From contig NZ_CP049056.1 in the NCBI RefSeq assembly GCF_011044155.1, positions 434,001-498,000 of the forward strand: a stretch of 64,000 nt of DNA. The letters run 5' to 3'. Both the position numbers and the translations under genes were made by a program. Of the stretch, positions 1-9,297 are shown one piece after another. Origin of the DNA: Pikeienuella piscinae (lineage in GTDB: Bacteria; Pseudomonadota; Alphaproteobacteria; Rhodobacterales; Rhodobacteraceae). Below the pieces are notes generated by a model, which saw only the letters and a program-made list of their open reading frames with translations, had not been told where the DNA came from and ran no database searches. Within the stretch, counting starts at the first letter, position 1; the number at the start of each line of letters is the position of its first letter.

Positions 1-844
1 TCAGGATGAAGAACGCCCAGGTCAAAGCACTGGCCGAGGTCTCATGCCCGGCGAGGAAAAAGACCGCAATCTGGTCGATCAGCTCGTCGCGCGTGAAGCC
101 TTCGCCGGTTTCCGGGTCGCGCGCCGTGATCACGTCGCCCGCGATGTCGGCGCGGCGCTCGCCCGAGGCGAGCCGGCGGTCGATCATCACGCCGAGCCGC
201 TCGCGGATCACCGCGCACATCTCCTTCACCCGTTTCGGCGGCTCGATCTCCGCCCAGGCCGGGCTTTCCAGCATCACCTTCGGCTCGATCTGGGGGACGC
301 TGTTCTGATACTCCGCGAAGGCGTGAAACACCGCGCTGGCGTGTTCGCCCTCGATCGGTTCGGAAAAGATCGTCCGAAAGACGATATCGGCGGTCAGTCG
401 GCTCATTTCCTCGTCGAGCGGCAGCGGGCCGGCGGCGGCGTCCAGCCGAGTCTCGGCCGCGTCGACCGCCGCGACCATCTGCTGGTAGGCGGTTTTTATC
501 CGCATATGCGCGAATGCCGGGTCGATCATCCGCCGCTGGCGCGCCCATGTCTCTCCGGCCGAGATGAACATCCCGTCGCCGACCAGAGGCGCCAACGCGC
601 CGACCATCAGATCGCTTTTCGGGTAGTTCGCGACCCGGTCGATCAGCACCTTGCGAACCAGATGCGGGTGGTTGACGATGAAGATCGGCCGCTTCGATCC
701 CGGCGCCTGTCCGATAAAGGTTTCATACGCCGAACCGGGCAGAAGCGAAAGAACGTCGCGCGCGCCCAGGAACGCCGAGGCGAACGCCCCGGCCATGGTT
801 TTCGGTTTCGGCGCGGGTGGGCGAAAGGGTTCGGATCGGTTCAT
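1..844 (-). CDS. Cytochrome P450, C-terminal part beyond the window edge
   Basis: Reading leftward from an ATG at 844 gives an open frame that runs off position 1, so about 281 N-terminal residues are visible out of the roughly 450 usual for the family. The oxygen-activation I-helix signature AGHETSA lies near the window edge, and a C-helix WxxxR-type segment (ETWARQRRMIDPAF) occurs near residue 100. These identify a heme-thiolate monooxygenase. The heme-binding Cys loop would lie outside the window. No redox partner is visible. It is divergent from the decarboxylase at 976. The substrate cannot be inferred. The family call is firm; the start is the first good ATG. Confidence 0.9.
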   Translation of the reverse strand, partial: MNRSEPFRPPAPKPKTMAGAFASAFLGARDVLSLLPGSAYETFIGQAPGSKRPIFIVNHPHLVRKVLIDRVANYPKSDLMVGALAPLVGDGMFISAGETWARQRRMIDPAFAHMRIKTAYQQMVAAVDAAETRLDAAAGPLPLDEEMSRLTADIVFRTIFSEPIEGEHASAVFHAFAEYQNSVPQIEPKVMLESPAWAEIEPPKRVKEMCAVIRERLGVMIDRRLASGERRADIAGDVITARDPETGEGFTRDELIDQIAVFFLAGHETSASALTWAFFIL

Positions 845-975
845 TTCAGCTCGGGTGTGGAGGAATGGCGCGAACCTAGCGGCGGCGCCGGTCATGTCAA
901 TTCGCGGCGCCTCGCCCGTTCCCGTGACAGGCGGCCGGATGGCCGCTATCGAACCGCGAGCAGAGGAGCGAACTG

Positions 976-2370
976 ATGGATTTCGACGAATACGGCCCCT
1001 GGGCCAAACGGGTGGTCGACTGGACCCTCGACTATCACAGGACGATCCGCGAGCGGAAGGTGCGCGCGCCGCTGACCCCCGGCGCCGTGGCGGGGCAACT
1101 GCCGGAGAGCCCGCCCGAACTGGCGGAGCCGATGGAGACGATATTCGCCGATTTCGAACGGATCGTTCCGGACGGCATGACCCATTGGCAGCATCCTCGC
1201 TTCATGGCCTATTTTCCGTCCAACGCTGCACCCGCCTCGATGCTGGCGGAGCAACTGGTCAACGGGATCGCCGCGAATTGCCTCTTGTGGCAGACAAGCC
1301 CGGCCGGGACCGAGATCGAGACCCGGATGATCGACTGGCTGCGCCAGGCGTTGGGGCTTCCCGCCGGATGGCGCGGACTGATCCAGGACGCCGCCTCAAC
1401 CGCTACGCTCTGCGCCGCGCTGACGATGCGCGAACGGTCGATGGGCTGGCGCGGCATCCGTTCCGGCGTCTCGGGCGAAACGGCGCCGCGCATCTACGCC
1501 TCCGCGCAAACCCATTCGAGTGTCGACAAGGCGTGCTGGGTCGCCGGAATAGGCCAGGACAACCTGGTGAAGATCGGAACGGACGAAAATTTCGCCATGC
1601 GTCCGGACGCGCTCCGGGAGGCGATTGAAGCGGACCGCGCGGCGGGATTGGCCCCCGCCGGGGTGATGATCTGCGTCGGCGGCACCTCCATCGGCGCCAT
1701 TGATCCGGTCAGCGCGGTGATGGATGTCGCGGAGGAGGAGGGACTCTACACCCATGTCGACGCCGCCTGGGCCGGCTCCGCGATGATCTGCCCTGAGTTC
1801 CGGTCGCTCTGGGACGGGGTGGAGCGGGCCGACAGCGTTGTCTTCAACCCGCATAAATGGCTTGGCGCGCATTTCGATTGTTCTGTCCAGTTCCTGAAGG
1901 ACCCGACCGATCAGATCCGGACACTCGGGCTCCGCCCCTCGTTTCTGGAGACTGGCGGCGTTGACGATGCGGTCAATTATTCCGAATGGACGCTGCCGCT
2001 CGGCCGGCGGTTCCGGGCGCTGAAGCTCTGGTTCCTGATCCGCGCCTACGGGCTGGAGGGGTTGCGCGCGCGTATCCGCGATCACGTCGCCTGGACCGAA
2101 GAAGCCGAGGCGCGCATCGCCGGCATGAACGGCCTGAAGATCGTCACCCGTCGTCGCCTTGCGCTCTTCACCTTCGCCCATGTCGACGGCGACGCGCGCA
2201 CCAGGGCGCTGCTGGAGACGGTCAACGATGACGGCCGGACCTACCTGACGCAGACGAGCCACGAGGGCCGCTATCTCATCCGTCTCACCATGGGCCAGTT
2301 CGACATGAAACGCGCCGACATGGTCGAGGCGCTCGACGCGATCGAGGAGATCAACGCTGCGCTCGGCTGA
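976..2370 (+). CDS. Pyridoxal-dependent decarboxylase (aromatic-L-amino-acid decarboxylase family)
   Basis: This 464-residue protein has the group II PLP decarboxylase fold, typical of DOPA, tryptophan and tyrosine decarboxylases. The PLP-binding lysine is K294 in NPHKWLGAHFDC, and the cofactor-ring aspartate is D262 in HVDAAWAG. The N-terminal segment with HWQHPRFMAYFPSNAAP is the family's substrate and dimer region. Length matches the family. It probably decarboxylates an aromatic amino acid to the amine and CO2 in the cytosol, but the exact substrate is not readable. It stands alone, divergent from the P450 gene. The start ATG follows GAGGAGCGAACTG, a good ribosome-binding site. Confidence 0.9.
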   Translation: MDFDEYGPWAKRVVDWTLDYHRTIRERKVRAPLTPGAVAGQLPESPPELAEPMETIFADFERIVPDGMTHWQHPRFMAYFPSNAAPASMLAEQLVNGIAANCLLWQTSPAGTEIETRMIDWLRQALGLPAGWRGLIQDAASTATLCAALTMRERSMGWRGIRSGVSGETAPRIYASAQTHSSVDKACWVAGIGQDNLVKIGTDENFAMRPDALREAIEADRAAGLAPAGVMICVGGTSIGAIDPVSAVMDVAEEEGLYTHVDAAWAGSAMICPEFRSLWDGVERADSVVFNPHKWLGAHFDCSVQFLKDPTDQIRTLGLRPSFLETGGVDDAVNYSEWTLPLGRRFRALKLWFLIRAYGLEGLRARIRDHVAWTEEAEARIAGMNGLKIVTRRRLALFTFAHVDGDARTRALLETVNDDGRTYLTQTSHEGRYLIRLTMGQFDMKRADMVEALDAIEEINAALG

Positions 2371-2477
2371 ACGCCGCCGCCTTCACACAGGACGGAACTG
2401 CGGCGCGCGTCTGCGCGTTCTTCATCTCGGATCACGTGTAACGCCCGCCCGCGGAGCGGGTTGGAAAGGAGATCGAG

Positions 2478-3221
2478 ATGAGAGACATGCTTAACGGTGC
2501 TGCTGCTGCGGCGCTCCTCTTCGGCGTCTTGCAGGCGACGGGCGCGATGGCGGCTTCGTCAGGCGAGATGCTATTCTGGCGGAAGGCGCAGGAATCCGGC
2601 GCGGTTTCGGATTATCGCGAATATCTGCGCCGGTTCCCGGCCGGTGATTTCGCCGCGCTGGCGCGCGACAGGATCGAAGGCGGCGTCGACACGCTGGAGC
2701 GCCAGGCCTCGCCAAGCACCCCAGAGGACGAAGAAGCCCTCGATCTCGACCCGGCGATGCGCGCCGCTGTTCAGGACGGCCTGACGCAACGCGGTTTCAC
2801 GATCGGCGCCTCGACCGGCGAATTCGACACGGCGACGCGGAATGCGATTCGGGGCTGGCAGGCGCAGAACGATTTACCATCGACAGGATTCATAAGCGCC
2901 GAGCAGTATGACGAGATCACCACTGCGCCACTTTCCGGCAGCATCCCGATCGATGAGCCGATGACGGCGCGCATCGATTCCTCGACCTCTGAGGCGGAAC
3001 GGGCGGCGCGTGAGGCGCGGCTCGATTACGGGGTTGCCGAACTTCGCGAGATCGAAGGGCGGCTGGCCCGAGCGGGTTTTGATCCCGGACCGATCGATGG
3101 CGTGATCGACCCGACGACGCGCGGGGCCATCGCCGCCTATCGACAGGCGCGCGGTTTCGCCGTGAACGGCTATCTCGACCGGCCGGTGATCGACGCGCTA
3201 GTGCGCGAGACCAAGGGCTGA
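2478..3221 (+). CDS. Secreted protein with two peptidoglycan-binding domains
   Basis: This 247-residue protein has a Sec signal peptide at about residues 1-27, ending around AMA. Residues 33-66 form a WRxAxxSGxxxDYRxYLxRFPxGxFAxLAxxRI motif. Two PG_binding_1-type repeats follow at about 92-142 and 190-245, each with the GxFDxxTRxAIxxxQ pattern. It should be periplasmic and bind cell-wall glycan or peptide. No catalytic domain is visible. The gene at 5180 is a paralog with the same architecture. The start follows AAAGGAGATCGAG, a strong ribosome-binding site. A hairpin terminator candidate lies 45 bases downstream. The role beyond wall binding is unknown. Confidence 0.8.
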   Translation: MRDMLNGAAAAALLFGVLQATGAMAASSGEMLFWRKAQESGAVSDYREYLRRFPAGDFAALARDRIEGGVDTLERQASPSTPEDEEALDLDPAMRAAVQDGLTQRGFTIGASTGEFDTATRNAIRGWQAQNDLPSTGFISAEQYDEITTAPLSGSIPIDEPMTARIDSSTSEAERAAREARLDYGVAELREIEGRLARAGFDPGPIDGVIDPTTRGAIAAYRQARGFAVNGYLDRPVIDALVRETKG

Positions 3222-3264
3222 GCGCCGCGCGTCGCGGGCGCGCGCCGCCATCAATCATCCAGTG

Positions 3265-3294
3265 AGCCCGCCGGCTTTCCTCCGGCGGGCTTTC
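3265..3294 (+). terminator. Hairpin terminator after the peptidoglycan-binding gene
   Basis: A perfect 10-bp stem pairs 3265-3274 with 3282-3291 around a 7-base loop. A short T-containing stretch (TTTC) follows. It sits 44 bases after the stop of the upstream gene, so intrinsic termination is likely, although the U-tract is weak. The remaining DNA to 3517 shows no gene or recognisable motif. Confidence 0.6.
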
Positions 3295-3517
3295 GCGCGC
3301 CGGCGCCGGCGCCTGAAAACGACATTCCGCCGGTCGGTTCTGACGCACTTTGTCGCAGCTTGGCGGTTAGCCTGAACCGGAACGCGGAGCGCGCCATGAT
3401 GTCGAACTGCTGGTTCCAGGTGCTGACGCGGCGCACGATCGGCGCCGCGCGCGGCCGCGCCGCGAGGGGCTCGCCGGCCTGATCTCCCTTCCGATGTGAT
3501 CAGGCGAGGAGCGGAAA

Positions 3518-5077
3518 ATGAACGAGATGACCCCGAGACAACGTCGCGCCGGCGGCCGCGCCGCGCGTCAGGCGTTGCGCGCCGCGCCGCTGGCGGAGGC
3601 CGTGCGCCCGGTGCGCGCCGGGCTTCAGGGCGGCGCCTACAGCCCGCTGGCCGAGGCCGAGGTGCAGCGCATCCACCGCGCCGCGCTCGAAGCCTGCGCC
3701 ACGATCGGGTTCGCCGACGCGCCACCGTCCGGCGTCGCCGCGCTGACCGGCGCGGGGGCGATCCTTGGTGATGATGGGCGCATCCGCATCCCGGCCGCGC
3801 TGATCGAGGACAGCCTCGCGATGGCGGCGCGGGACGTGACGCTCTTCGGCCGCGATCCGCGCCATGACCTGCATCCCGGCGGTACGCGGGTGCATTTCGG
3901 CACCGCCGGCGCCGCCGTGCATCTGGTCGATGTCGAGACCAGGGAATATCGCGAATGCACGGTGCAGGATCTCTACGACGCTGCGCGCATCGTCGATGTC
4001 CTCGACAACGTGCACTTTTTCCAGCGCCCGATGGTCTGTCGCGATATCGCGGATAATTTCGAGATGGACCTCAACACCATCTACGCCTGTTGCGCCGGCA
4101 CCTCGAAACACGTCGGGACCAGCTTCACCGAGGTTGCGCATATGGCGGGCGCGTTCGATTTGATCCACCGCATCGCCGGTGGTGAGGAGGCTTGGCGCGC
4201 GCGGCCCTTCATCTCCAACTCCAATTGCTTCGTTGTGCCGCCGATGAAATTCGCCACCGAGAGTTGTCTGGTGATGGAAGCCTGCATCAGGGGCGGGATG
4301 CCGGTTTTGATGCTCTCGGCGGGGCAGGCGGGGGCGACGGCGCCGGCCCCGATCGCCGGTACGGTGGTGCAGGCGGTGGCGGAGTGCCTCGCCGGCGTCG
4401 TCTATGTGAACGCGATCAAGCCCGGCCATCCGGCGATCTTCGGCACCTGGCCATTCGTCTCCGACCTCAGAACCGGGGCGATGTCCGGCGGTTCGGGGGA
4501 GCAGGCGCTGCTCACCGCCGCCTGCGCGCAGATGCACCGCTTCTACGGGTTGCCGGGCGGCGCGGCGGCGGGGATCGCCGATGCGAAGCTGCCCGACATG
4601 CAGGCCGGCTGGGAGCAGGCGGTCTCCAACGCCATGGCCGGGCTTTCCGGGCTCAACATGGTCTATGAATCCGTCGGGATGCACGCCTCGCTCCTCGGGT
4701 TCTGCCTCGAGAGCCTGATTCTCGGTGATGACATGCTGGGACAGTGCCTCCGCTGCGTTCGCGGAATCGAGGTGACGGACGAGACGCTCAGCCTTGAGAC
4801 CATGCGCGCGGTCTGCCTGGGCGGGCCGGGGCATTATCTCGGCTCGCCCCAGACGCTGGCGCTGATGCAGACCGAATATGTCTATCCGCGACTTGGAGAT
4901 CGCACGTCGCCCAAGGAATGGGCGGAGATCGGAAAGCCGGACCTGATCGCGAGGGCTAAAAAGGACAAGGAACGTATTCTTTCCAACCACTTTCCGCGCT
5001 ACATTGATGTAACGACTGATCGTGAGATCAGAGCCGCGCATCGTATTCACCTTCCGGTCGCTGCCGTTCGCATCTGA
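3518..5077 (+). CDS. Trimethylamine methyltransferase (MttB) family protein, non-pyrrolysine type
   Basis: This 519-residue protein matches the MttB superfamily along its length. Conserved stretches include VHFGTAGAAVHLVD near the first third, the FISNSNCFVVPPMKFA region and GGPGHYLGSPQTL near the C-terminus. Reading is continuous with no in-frame TAG, so it is a pyrrolysine-lacking member. Characterised relatives demethylate quaternary amines such as glycine betaine or proline betaine and pass the methyl group to a corrinoid protein. No corrinoid protein or reactivase gene is nearby. The substrate is inferred by family only. GAGGAGCGGAAA precedes the ATG as a good ribosome-binding site. Confidence 0.85.
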   Translation: MNEMTPRQRRAGGRAARQALRAAPLAEAVRPVRAGLQGGAYSPLAEAEVQRIHRAALEACATIGFADAPPSGVAALTGAGAILGDDGRIRIPAALIEDSLAMAARDVTLFGRDPRHDLHPGGTRVHFGTAGAAVHLVDVETREYRECTVQDLYDAARIVDVLDNVHFFQRPMVCRDIADNFEMDLNTIYACCAGTSKHVGTSFTEVAHMAGAFDLIHRIAGGEEAWRARPFISNSNCFVVPPMKFATESCLVMEACIRGGMPVLMLSAGQAGATAPAPIAGTVVQAVAECLAGVVYVNAIKPGHPAIFGTWPFVSDLRTGAMSGGSGEQALLTAACAQMHRFYGLPGGAAAGIADAKLPDMQAGWEQAVSNAMAGLSGLNMVYESVGMHASLLGFCLESLILGDDMLGQCLRCVRGIEVTDETLSLETMRAVCLGGPGHYLGSPQTLALMQTEYVYPRLGDRTSPKEWAEIGKPDLIARAKKDKERILSNHFPRYIDVTTDREIRAAHRIHLPVAAVRI

Positions 5078-5179
5078 CGCCGGAACAGTATTCGACCGGA
5101 ACCGTCCACCGAACAGCGCGTTCTCATTCCGACCTTATCGCCGTCCGAGAAGGGCGAGGAACAGTGTCTGGAGGACGAC

Positions 5180-6268
5180 ATGAAACGAACTACGACCGCA
5201 TTGACGACAATCATGACGTTGGCCGGCGCGCTGGCCGTGCAACCGGTGTTCGCCGCGACCGAATCCGAATTGCAGTTCTGGCGCTCGGCGGAGGACGCGG
5301 GGCAGGCGCGTGACTATCGCGCCTATCTGGAGCGTTATCCGGAGGGGGAGTTCGCGCCGCTTGCGAAGAATCGCCTCCGCGATGTGCGCAGGGAACGGAG
5401 AGAGGATGAGGCGGAGACCGCCGCCGCGGCCGTCGACACCCGCACGCCTTATCAGAAGGAGGCCGCGCTCGGCCTTTCCGCCAGCGACAGGCGCGTGGTC
5501 CAGTCGAGCCTCGTCGCCAGGGGTTACGATACGCGCGGCGTCGATGGCGTCTTCGGAGCAGGTTCACGGAGCGCGATATCGGGCTGGCAGGCGGCCGAGG
5601 GTCACCAGGTCACCGGCTATCTGACTGCGGAGGAATACGCCGCGCTCGGGGGCGCAGAGAACCCCGGCGCCTTAACAAATCCTGGCGCGGGAAGCGCCGC
5701 AGCGAACCAGGCTAACGCTTGTGCGGACGATGGTGCTACGGCCTCGGAGTGGCGTGAATGGAGCGAGGCCAAGCGCATCGACACACAGGCGTCCTATCGC
5801 ACCTATCTCGACCGTTACCCGAACGGCCGGCATGCCGACGATGCGCTGACCGAGATTTACGGCGTCACCCATGACGGAGATGCGAGCGCAACGCTGACAC
5901 AAGGCGAGCGCCGCGCCGAGCGTCAGGAACAGGAAGAGACACTGGGCTACGATGTGAATCAGCGAACCCAGGTCGAACAGCGGCTTGAAGTCGCTGGATA
6001 CGATCCGGGGCCGGTCGATGGCGTCTTCACACGAGAGACGCGCCTCGCGATCGCCTCCTACCGGAAGGATCGCCACCTTGAACACGGGCGGTATCTGGAC
6101 AGAGAAATGGTTCGCCGCTTGGTGGAGGACACCAATGGCGTCTCCTACAGCCCGAGTGCGAGCACCGGCGACGCGACGAATTCGAGCGTTCAGATCAACC
6201 CCAATGTCGCCGCAGCCATCGCAGCCGGCGCTCTGGCGGTCGGTGGAGCGCTGCTTCTCGACGATTGA
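5180..6268 (+). CDS. Secreted peptidoglycan-binding protein with C-terminal hydrophobic helix
   Basis: This 362-residue paralog of the gene at 2478 has a signal peptide at about 1-25 (cleavage near VFAA). The YRxYLxRYPxGxFAxLAxxRL motif occurs at about 33-66 and again, more diverged, at about 187-222. Peptidoglycan-binding repeats lie at about 97-148 and 253-310. Residues about 338-359 form an Ala/Gly-rich hydrophobic segment followed by DD. That could be a membrane anchor or packing helix. A Gly/Ala/Asn-rich linker separates the two halves. It lies 102 bases after the MttB-family gene, so co-transcription is possible, but a functional link is unproven. Confidence 0.78.
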   Translation: MKRTTTALTTIMTLAGALAVQPVFAATESELQFWRSAEDAGQARDYRAYLERYPEGEFAPLAKNRLRDVRRERREDEAETAAAAVDTRTPYQKEAALGLSASDRRVVQSSLVARGYDTRGVDGVFGAGSRSAISGWQAAEGHQVTGYLTAEEYAALGGAENPGALTNPGAGSAAANQANACADDGATASEWREWSEAKRIDTQASYRTYLDRYPNGRHADDALTEIYGVTHDGDASATLTQGERRAERQEQEETLGYDVNQRTQVEQRLEVAGYDPGPVDGVFTRETRLAIASYRKDRHLEHGRYLDREMVRRLVEDTNGVSYSPSASTGDATNSSVQINPNVAAAIAAGALAVGGALLLDD

Positions 6269-6297
6269 CGGTCGTCTCACGAGAGATCAGTAGGGAA

Positions 6298-6357
6298 TCG
6301 CACGAACCTGTGGAGTGGGTTCGTGCGAAGGAAAGGCTGGGGAAACCCGGCCTTTCC
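6298..6357. terminator. Two adjacent hairpins between convergent genes
   Basis: Hairpin one pairs 6298-6308 with 6318-6328, a perfect 11-bp stem. Hairpin two pairs 6330-6337 with 6350-6357 and continues inward through a T-G pair and three G-C pairs to a GAAA loop. They fill the gap between two convergent genes that end at 6268 and 6376, so each may terminate one direction. Confidence 0.6.
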
Positions 6358-6375
6358 GCTTGTGTCGCGTCCGGG

Positions 6376-7716
6376 TCAGGCCAACTGCTGATCCATCGTC
6401 GTCCGGATCTTGTCGATGATCTCATCGACATGGGCGCGGGTCGCGATGAACATAGGTGCGACAATCGCGGTCTCGCCGGTGAACTTCACATGGCAGCCGT
6501 TCCAGAACAGATCCTTCTGCATCTTCGCGCCGCGCCGCCCTGGGACGCCGTCGTGATGGAACTCCAGTCCCGACATCAGGCCGATGGTGCGGATGTCCTT
6601 CACCAGTTCATGATCGCGAAGGCTCATCATCGCATCGGCGAAATAAGGCGCGAGCGCCGCGGCCTTCTCGAACAGCCCCTCCCGCTCGTAAATCTCCATC
6701 GCCGCGATGCCGGCGGCGCAGGCCGCGGGGTGGGCGCTGTAGGTGTAGCCATGGAAGAACTCGATGGCGTTCATCGGGCTGGCGTTGGTGATCGTCTCAT
6801 AGATCCGGTCCTGCGCCGCGACCGCGCCCATCGGGATGCAGCCATTGGTCAGCGCCTTCGCCATGGTGCAGATATCTGGAGTCACACCGAAATGCTGCGC
6901 GGCGAAATTGGAGCCGAGCCGCCCGAAACCGGTGATGACCTCGTCAAAGACGAGAAGGATGCCGTGCTCGTCGCAGATCTCGCGCAGCCGTTCCAGATAA
7001 CCTTTCGGCGGGACCAGAGTGCCGGTGGAGCCAGCGACCGGCTCGACGAAGACCGCGGCGATGGTGGAGCCGCCATAAGTTTCGCAATGGCGTTGCAGAT
7101 CGTTCGCGAGTTCGACGCCGTCATGCTCCGGCTGGCCCTCATGGAACAGGTCCTTGCCGGTCATGGTGTGGCGGATGGTGACGACGTTCGGCATGACGAC
7201 CGGGAAGGTCTCCCGATTCTTCACCATGCCGGAGAGGCTGACGCCGCCCATATTGACGCCGTGATAGGCGCGCTCGCGCGAAACGAAGCGCAGCCGTTGA
7301 CCGTCGCCGTTCGCCCGATGGAAGGCCATGACCATCTTCAGCGCGGTGTCGATTGATTCCGAGCCGGAATTGACGAAGAAGACGTGGTTCATGCCTTCGG
7401 GCAGGAGCGCAGTGACCCGCTTCGCCAGCTCGAACGAGCCCGGGTGGCCCATCTGGAAATGCGGCGTGTAGCTGTTCGTGGTCATCTGGTCGTAGACCGC
7501 TTTCGCGATCTCCTGGCGGCCGTGGCCGGCCGGACAGCAGAAGAGCGCGGATGAGCCGTCGATCAGTTTGCCGCCTTTGTGATCCCAGCAATAGACGCCC
7601 TCGGATTGGACGACGAGGCGGGGGTTCTCCTTGAAATCACGGTTGCTGGTGAAGGGCAGCCAATGCTCTTCGAGGCTGTTGGGACGTGCGGGCAGGCCAT
7701 TTGGCAGGTCGTGCAT
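6376..7716 (-). CDS. Omega-amino acid (beta-alanine):pyruvate aminotransferase, class III
   Basis: This 446-residue fold-type I PLP enzyme shows the class III signatures HWLPFTSNRDFK at the N-terminus, SGSESIDTALK, LVFDEVITGFGRLG and the lysine segment MAKALTNG. The N-terminal region and GAGH-like FCCPAGHGR match omega-amino acid:pyruvate transaminases, which convert beta-alanine plus pyruvate to malonate semialdehyde and alanine. The open frame extends far upstream without stops. The ATG at 7716 is chosen because similarity starts there and because it faces the divergent MocR gene. The beta-alanine preference is inferred from sequence, not shown. Confidence 0.88.
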   Translation of the reverse strand: MHDLPNGLPARPNSLEEHWLPFTSNRDFKENPRLVVQSEGVYCWDHKGGKLIDGSSALFCCPAGHGRQEIAKAVYDQMTTNSYTPHFQMGHPGSFELAKRVTALLPEGMNHVFFVNSGSESIDTALKMVMAFHRANGDGQRLRFVSRERAYHGVNMGGVSLSGMVKNRETFPVVMPNVVTIRHTMTGKDLFHEGQPEHDGVELANDLQRHCETYGGSTIAAVFVEPVAGSTGTLVPPKGYLERLREICDEHGILLVFDEVITGFGRLGSNFAAQHFGVTPDICTMAKALTNGCIPMGAVAAQDRIYETITNASPMNAIEFFHGYTYSAHPAACAAGIAAMEIYEREGLFEKAAALAPYFADAMMSLRDHELVKDIRTIGLMSGLEFHHDGVPGRRGAKMQKDLFWNGCHVKFTGETAIVAPMFIATRAHVDEIIDKIRTTMDQQLA

Positions 7717-7753
7717 CGGGTGACTCCGGAGATTCAGGTGATCCGGGCTAGAG

Positions 7754-7785
7754 TAGCGCCACCGAAGCGCGTTACGATAGCGCCA
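7754..7785. promoter_or_regulatory. Direct repeat pair, possible MocR operator
   Basis: The octamer TAGCGCCA occurs at 7754-7761 and again at 7778-7785, 24 bases start to start. Both copies lie in the 93-base gap between the divergent aminotransferase and MocR genes. MocR-family regulators commonly bind spaced direct repeats in such gaps. This is a positional inference only. Confidence 0.4.
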
Positions 7786-7809
7786 GTTTGGGCCATTAGG
7801 GGTAGGCCA

Positions 7810-9297
7810 GTGCGCGAGTTCCTGTTTCCCATCGAACGCGGCGGTGGCGAGAGCCTGCAGGCGCAGATCCGCGCGGCGCTGGAGCGCGCGGTCGTTTCCG
7901 GCCGCTTCGCGCCTGGCGAGTCCGCGCCCTCGACGCGGCGGCTGGCGGAGGCGCTTGGCGTCTCGCGCAACACGGTCAGCCTCGCGTTCCAGGCGCTTGT
8001 CGATCAGGGGGTGCTCGAAGCGCGTGAGCGCAGCGGCTATTACATCGCCCGTTTCGGGGCCGAGGCGGCGCCGGCCCAGGCCCCCGACGGGCCGCAGATC
8101 GAATGGGACGGGCGAATGGCCGGGCCGAGCGTCAGGTTCGAATCGGTGCCGCGGCCGCCTGACTGGCGCGGCGCGCCCTTTCCTTTCATCTATGGTCAGT
8201 TCGATCCGGATCTCTTCCCGATCGCCGAGTGGCGCGACGCGACACGCCGGGCGATGGGGCGGCGCTGGCTGGAGGACTGGACCGAGGACCGCTACGCTGA
8301 GGACGACCCGATGCTGATCGAGGAGATCCGCCGGCGCATTCTGCCGCGCCGCGGCGTGGCGGCGGAGCCGGAGGAGATCCTGATCACGCTCGGCGCGCAG
8401 AACGCCATCTTCCTCGCCGCGACGCTGCTGATCCCGGCCGACGCAGCAGCGGCGATGGAGGAGCCGGGCTATCCCGACGCCCGCGCGATCTTCGGCGCGC
8501 GAGCCGGGCGGCTGATCCTCCAGCCTGTCGATGGCGACGGCATGCTGGTCGATGAGCGGCTCAGAGGCGCCCGGCTCATCTACGTGACGCCGAGCCATCA
8601 GCACCCTTCGCTGGTCTCCATGACGCTGGAGCGCCGGCGCGCGCTGCTCGATCTCGCGGAGGCGGAGGACGCGGTGATTCTCGAGGACGATTACGAGCCC
8701 GAAGCCATCGCGATGGGTCCGCAGCGCCCGGCGCTCGGCGCGCTCGACCGGCGCGGGCGCGTGATCTACGCTGGCTCGCTCTCGAAAAGCATGATGCCGG
8801 GGCTTCGGCTGGGGTTCCTCGTCGGCGCCGCCGAGTTCATAAAGGAGGCGAGGGCGCTCCGCCGACTGATCTTCCGGCACCCGCCCGGGATGAACCAGCG
8901 CGTCGCCGCGCTTTTCATGGCGGCGCGCCATCATGACATGCTGCTCGGCCGCATTCGCCGCGCGCTTCAGGCGCGACGCAGCGCGGCGATGGCTGCGCTC
9001 GCCCAGCAAGCGCCGGGTTGGCGGTTCTCTGGCGCGGATGGCGGCGGCGGGCTCTGGGTAGAGACCGCACCGGCGCTTGACTCCCGCCGCCTCGCCGAAG
9101 CGGCGCTGAAGGAAGGGGTGGTGATCGAACCCGGTGATGTCTTTTTCGGCGCCGCGAAACAGACCCGCTTCTTCCGTCTTGGTTTTTCGGTAATCCCGGA
9201 GGAGCGGATCGAGGAGGGCGTGATCCGGCTGGCGCGCGCGGCGCGGACGCTGCAAACCACGGGCGTAGCGGGAAAGGGCGGCCGTGGAGGAGATTGA
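7810..9297 (+). CDS. MocR-family transcriptional regulator (GntR helix-turn-helix plus aminotransferase domain)
   Basis: A GntR winged helix lies at about residues 10-80, with [18 protein letters not shown] as the recognition region. It is fused to a fold-type I aminotransferase-like domain that binds PLP through the lysine in [15 protein letters not shown], preceded by ILEDDYEPE. The GTG at 7810 gives a 495-residue protein. The open frame begins earlier, but that part has no family similarity. It is divergent from an omega-amino acid aminotransferase, the classic GabR/TauR-type arrangement, so it probably activates that gene in response to its amino-acid substrate. It overlaps the next gene by 14 bases. 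Confidence 0.9.
   Translation: MREFLFPIERGGGESLQAQIRAALERAVVSGRFAPGESAPSTRRLAEALGVSRNTVSLAFQALVDQGVLEARERSGYYIARFGAEAAPAQAPDGPQIEWDGRMAGPSVRFESVPRPPDWRGAPFPFIYGQFDPDLFPIAEWRDATRRAMGRRWLEDWTEDRYAEDDPMLIEEIRRRILPRRGVAAEPEEILITLGAQNAIFLAATLLIPADAAAAMEEPGYPDARAIFGARAGRLILQPVDGDGMLVDERLRGARLIYVTPSHQHPSLVSMTLERRRALLDLAEAEDAVILEDDYEPEAIAMGPQRPALGALDRRGRVIYAGSLSKSMMPGLRLGFLVGAAEFIKEARALRRLIFRHPPGMNQRVAALFMAARHHDMLLGRIRRALQARRSAAMAALAQQAPGWRFSGADGGGGLWVETAPALDSRRLAEAALKEGVVIEPGDVFFGAAKQTRFFRLGFSVIPEERIEEGVIRLARAARTLQTTGVAGKGGRGGD

Noticed and set aside
3500-5050. 516-codon leftward frame
   Set aside because: It is the antisense shadow of the MttB-family gene, with Arg/His-rich composition and no family signature.
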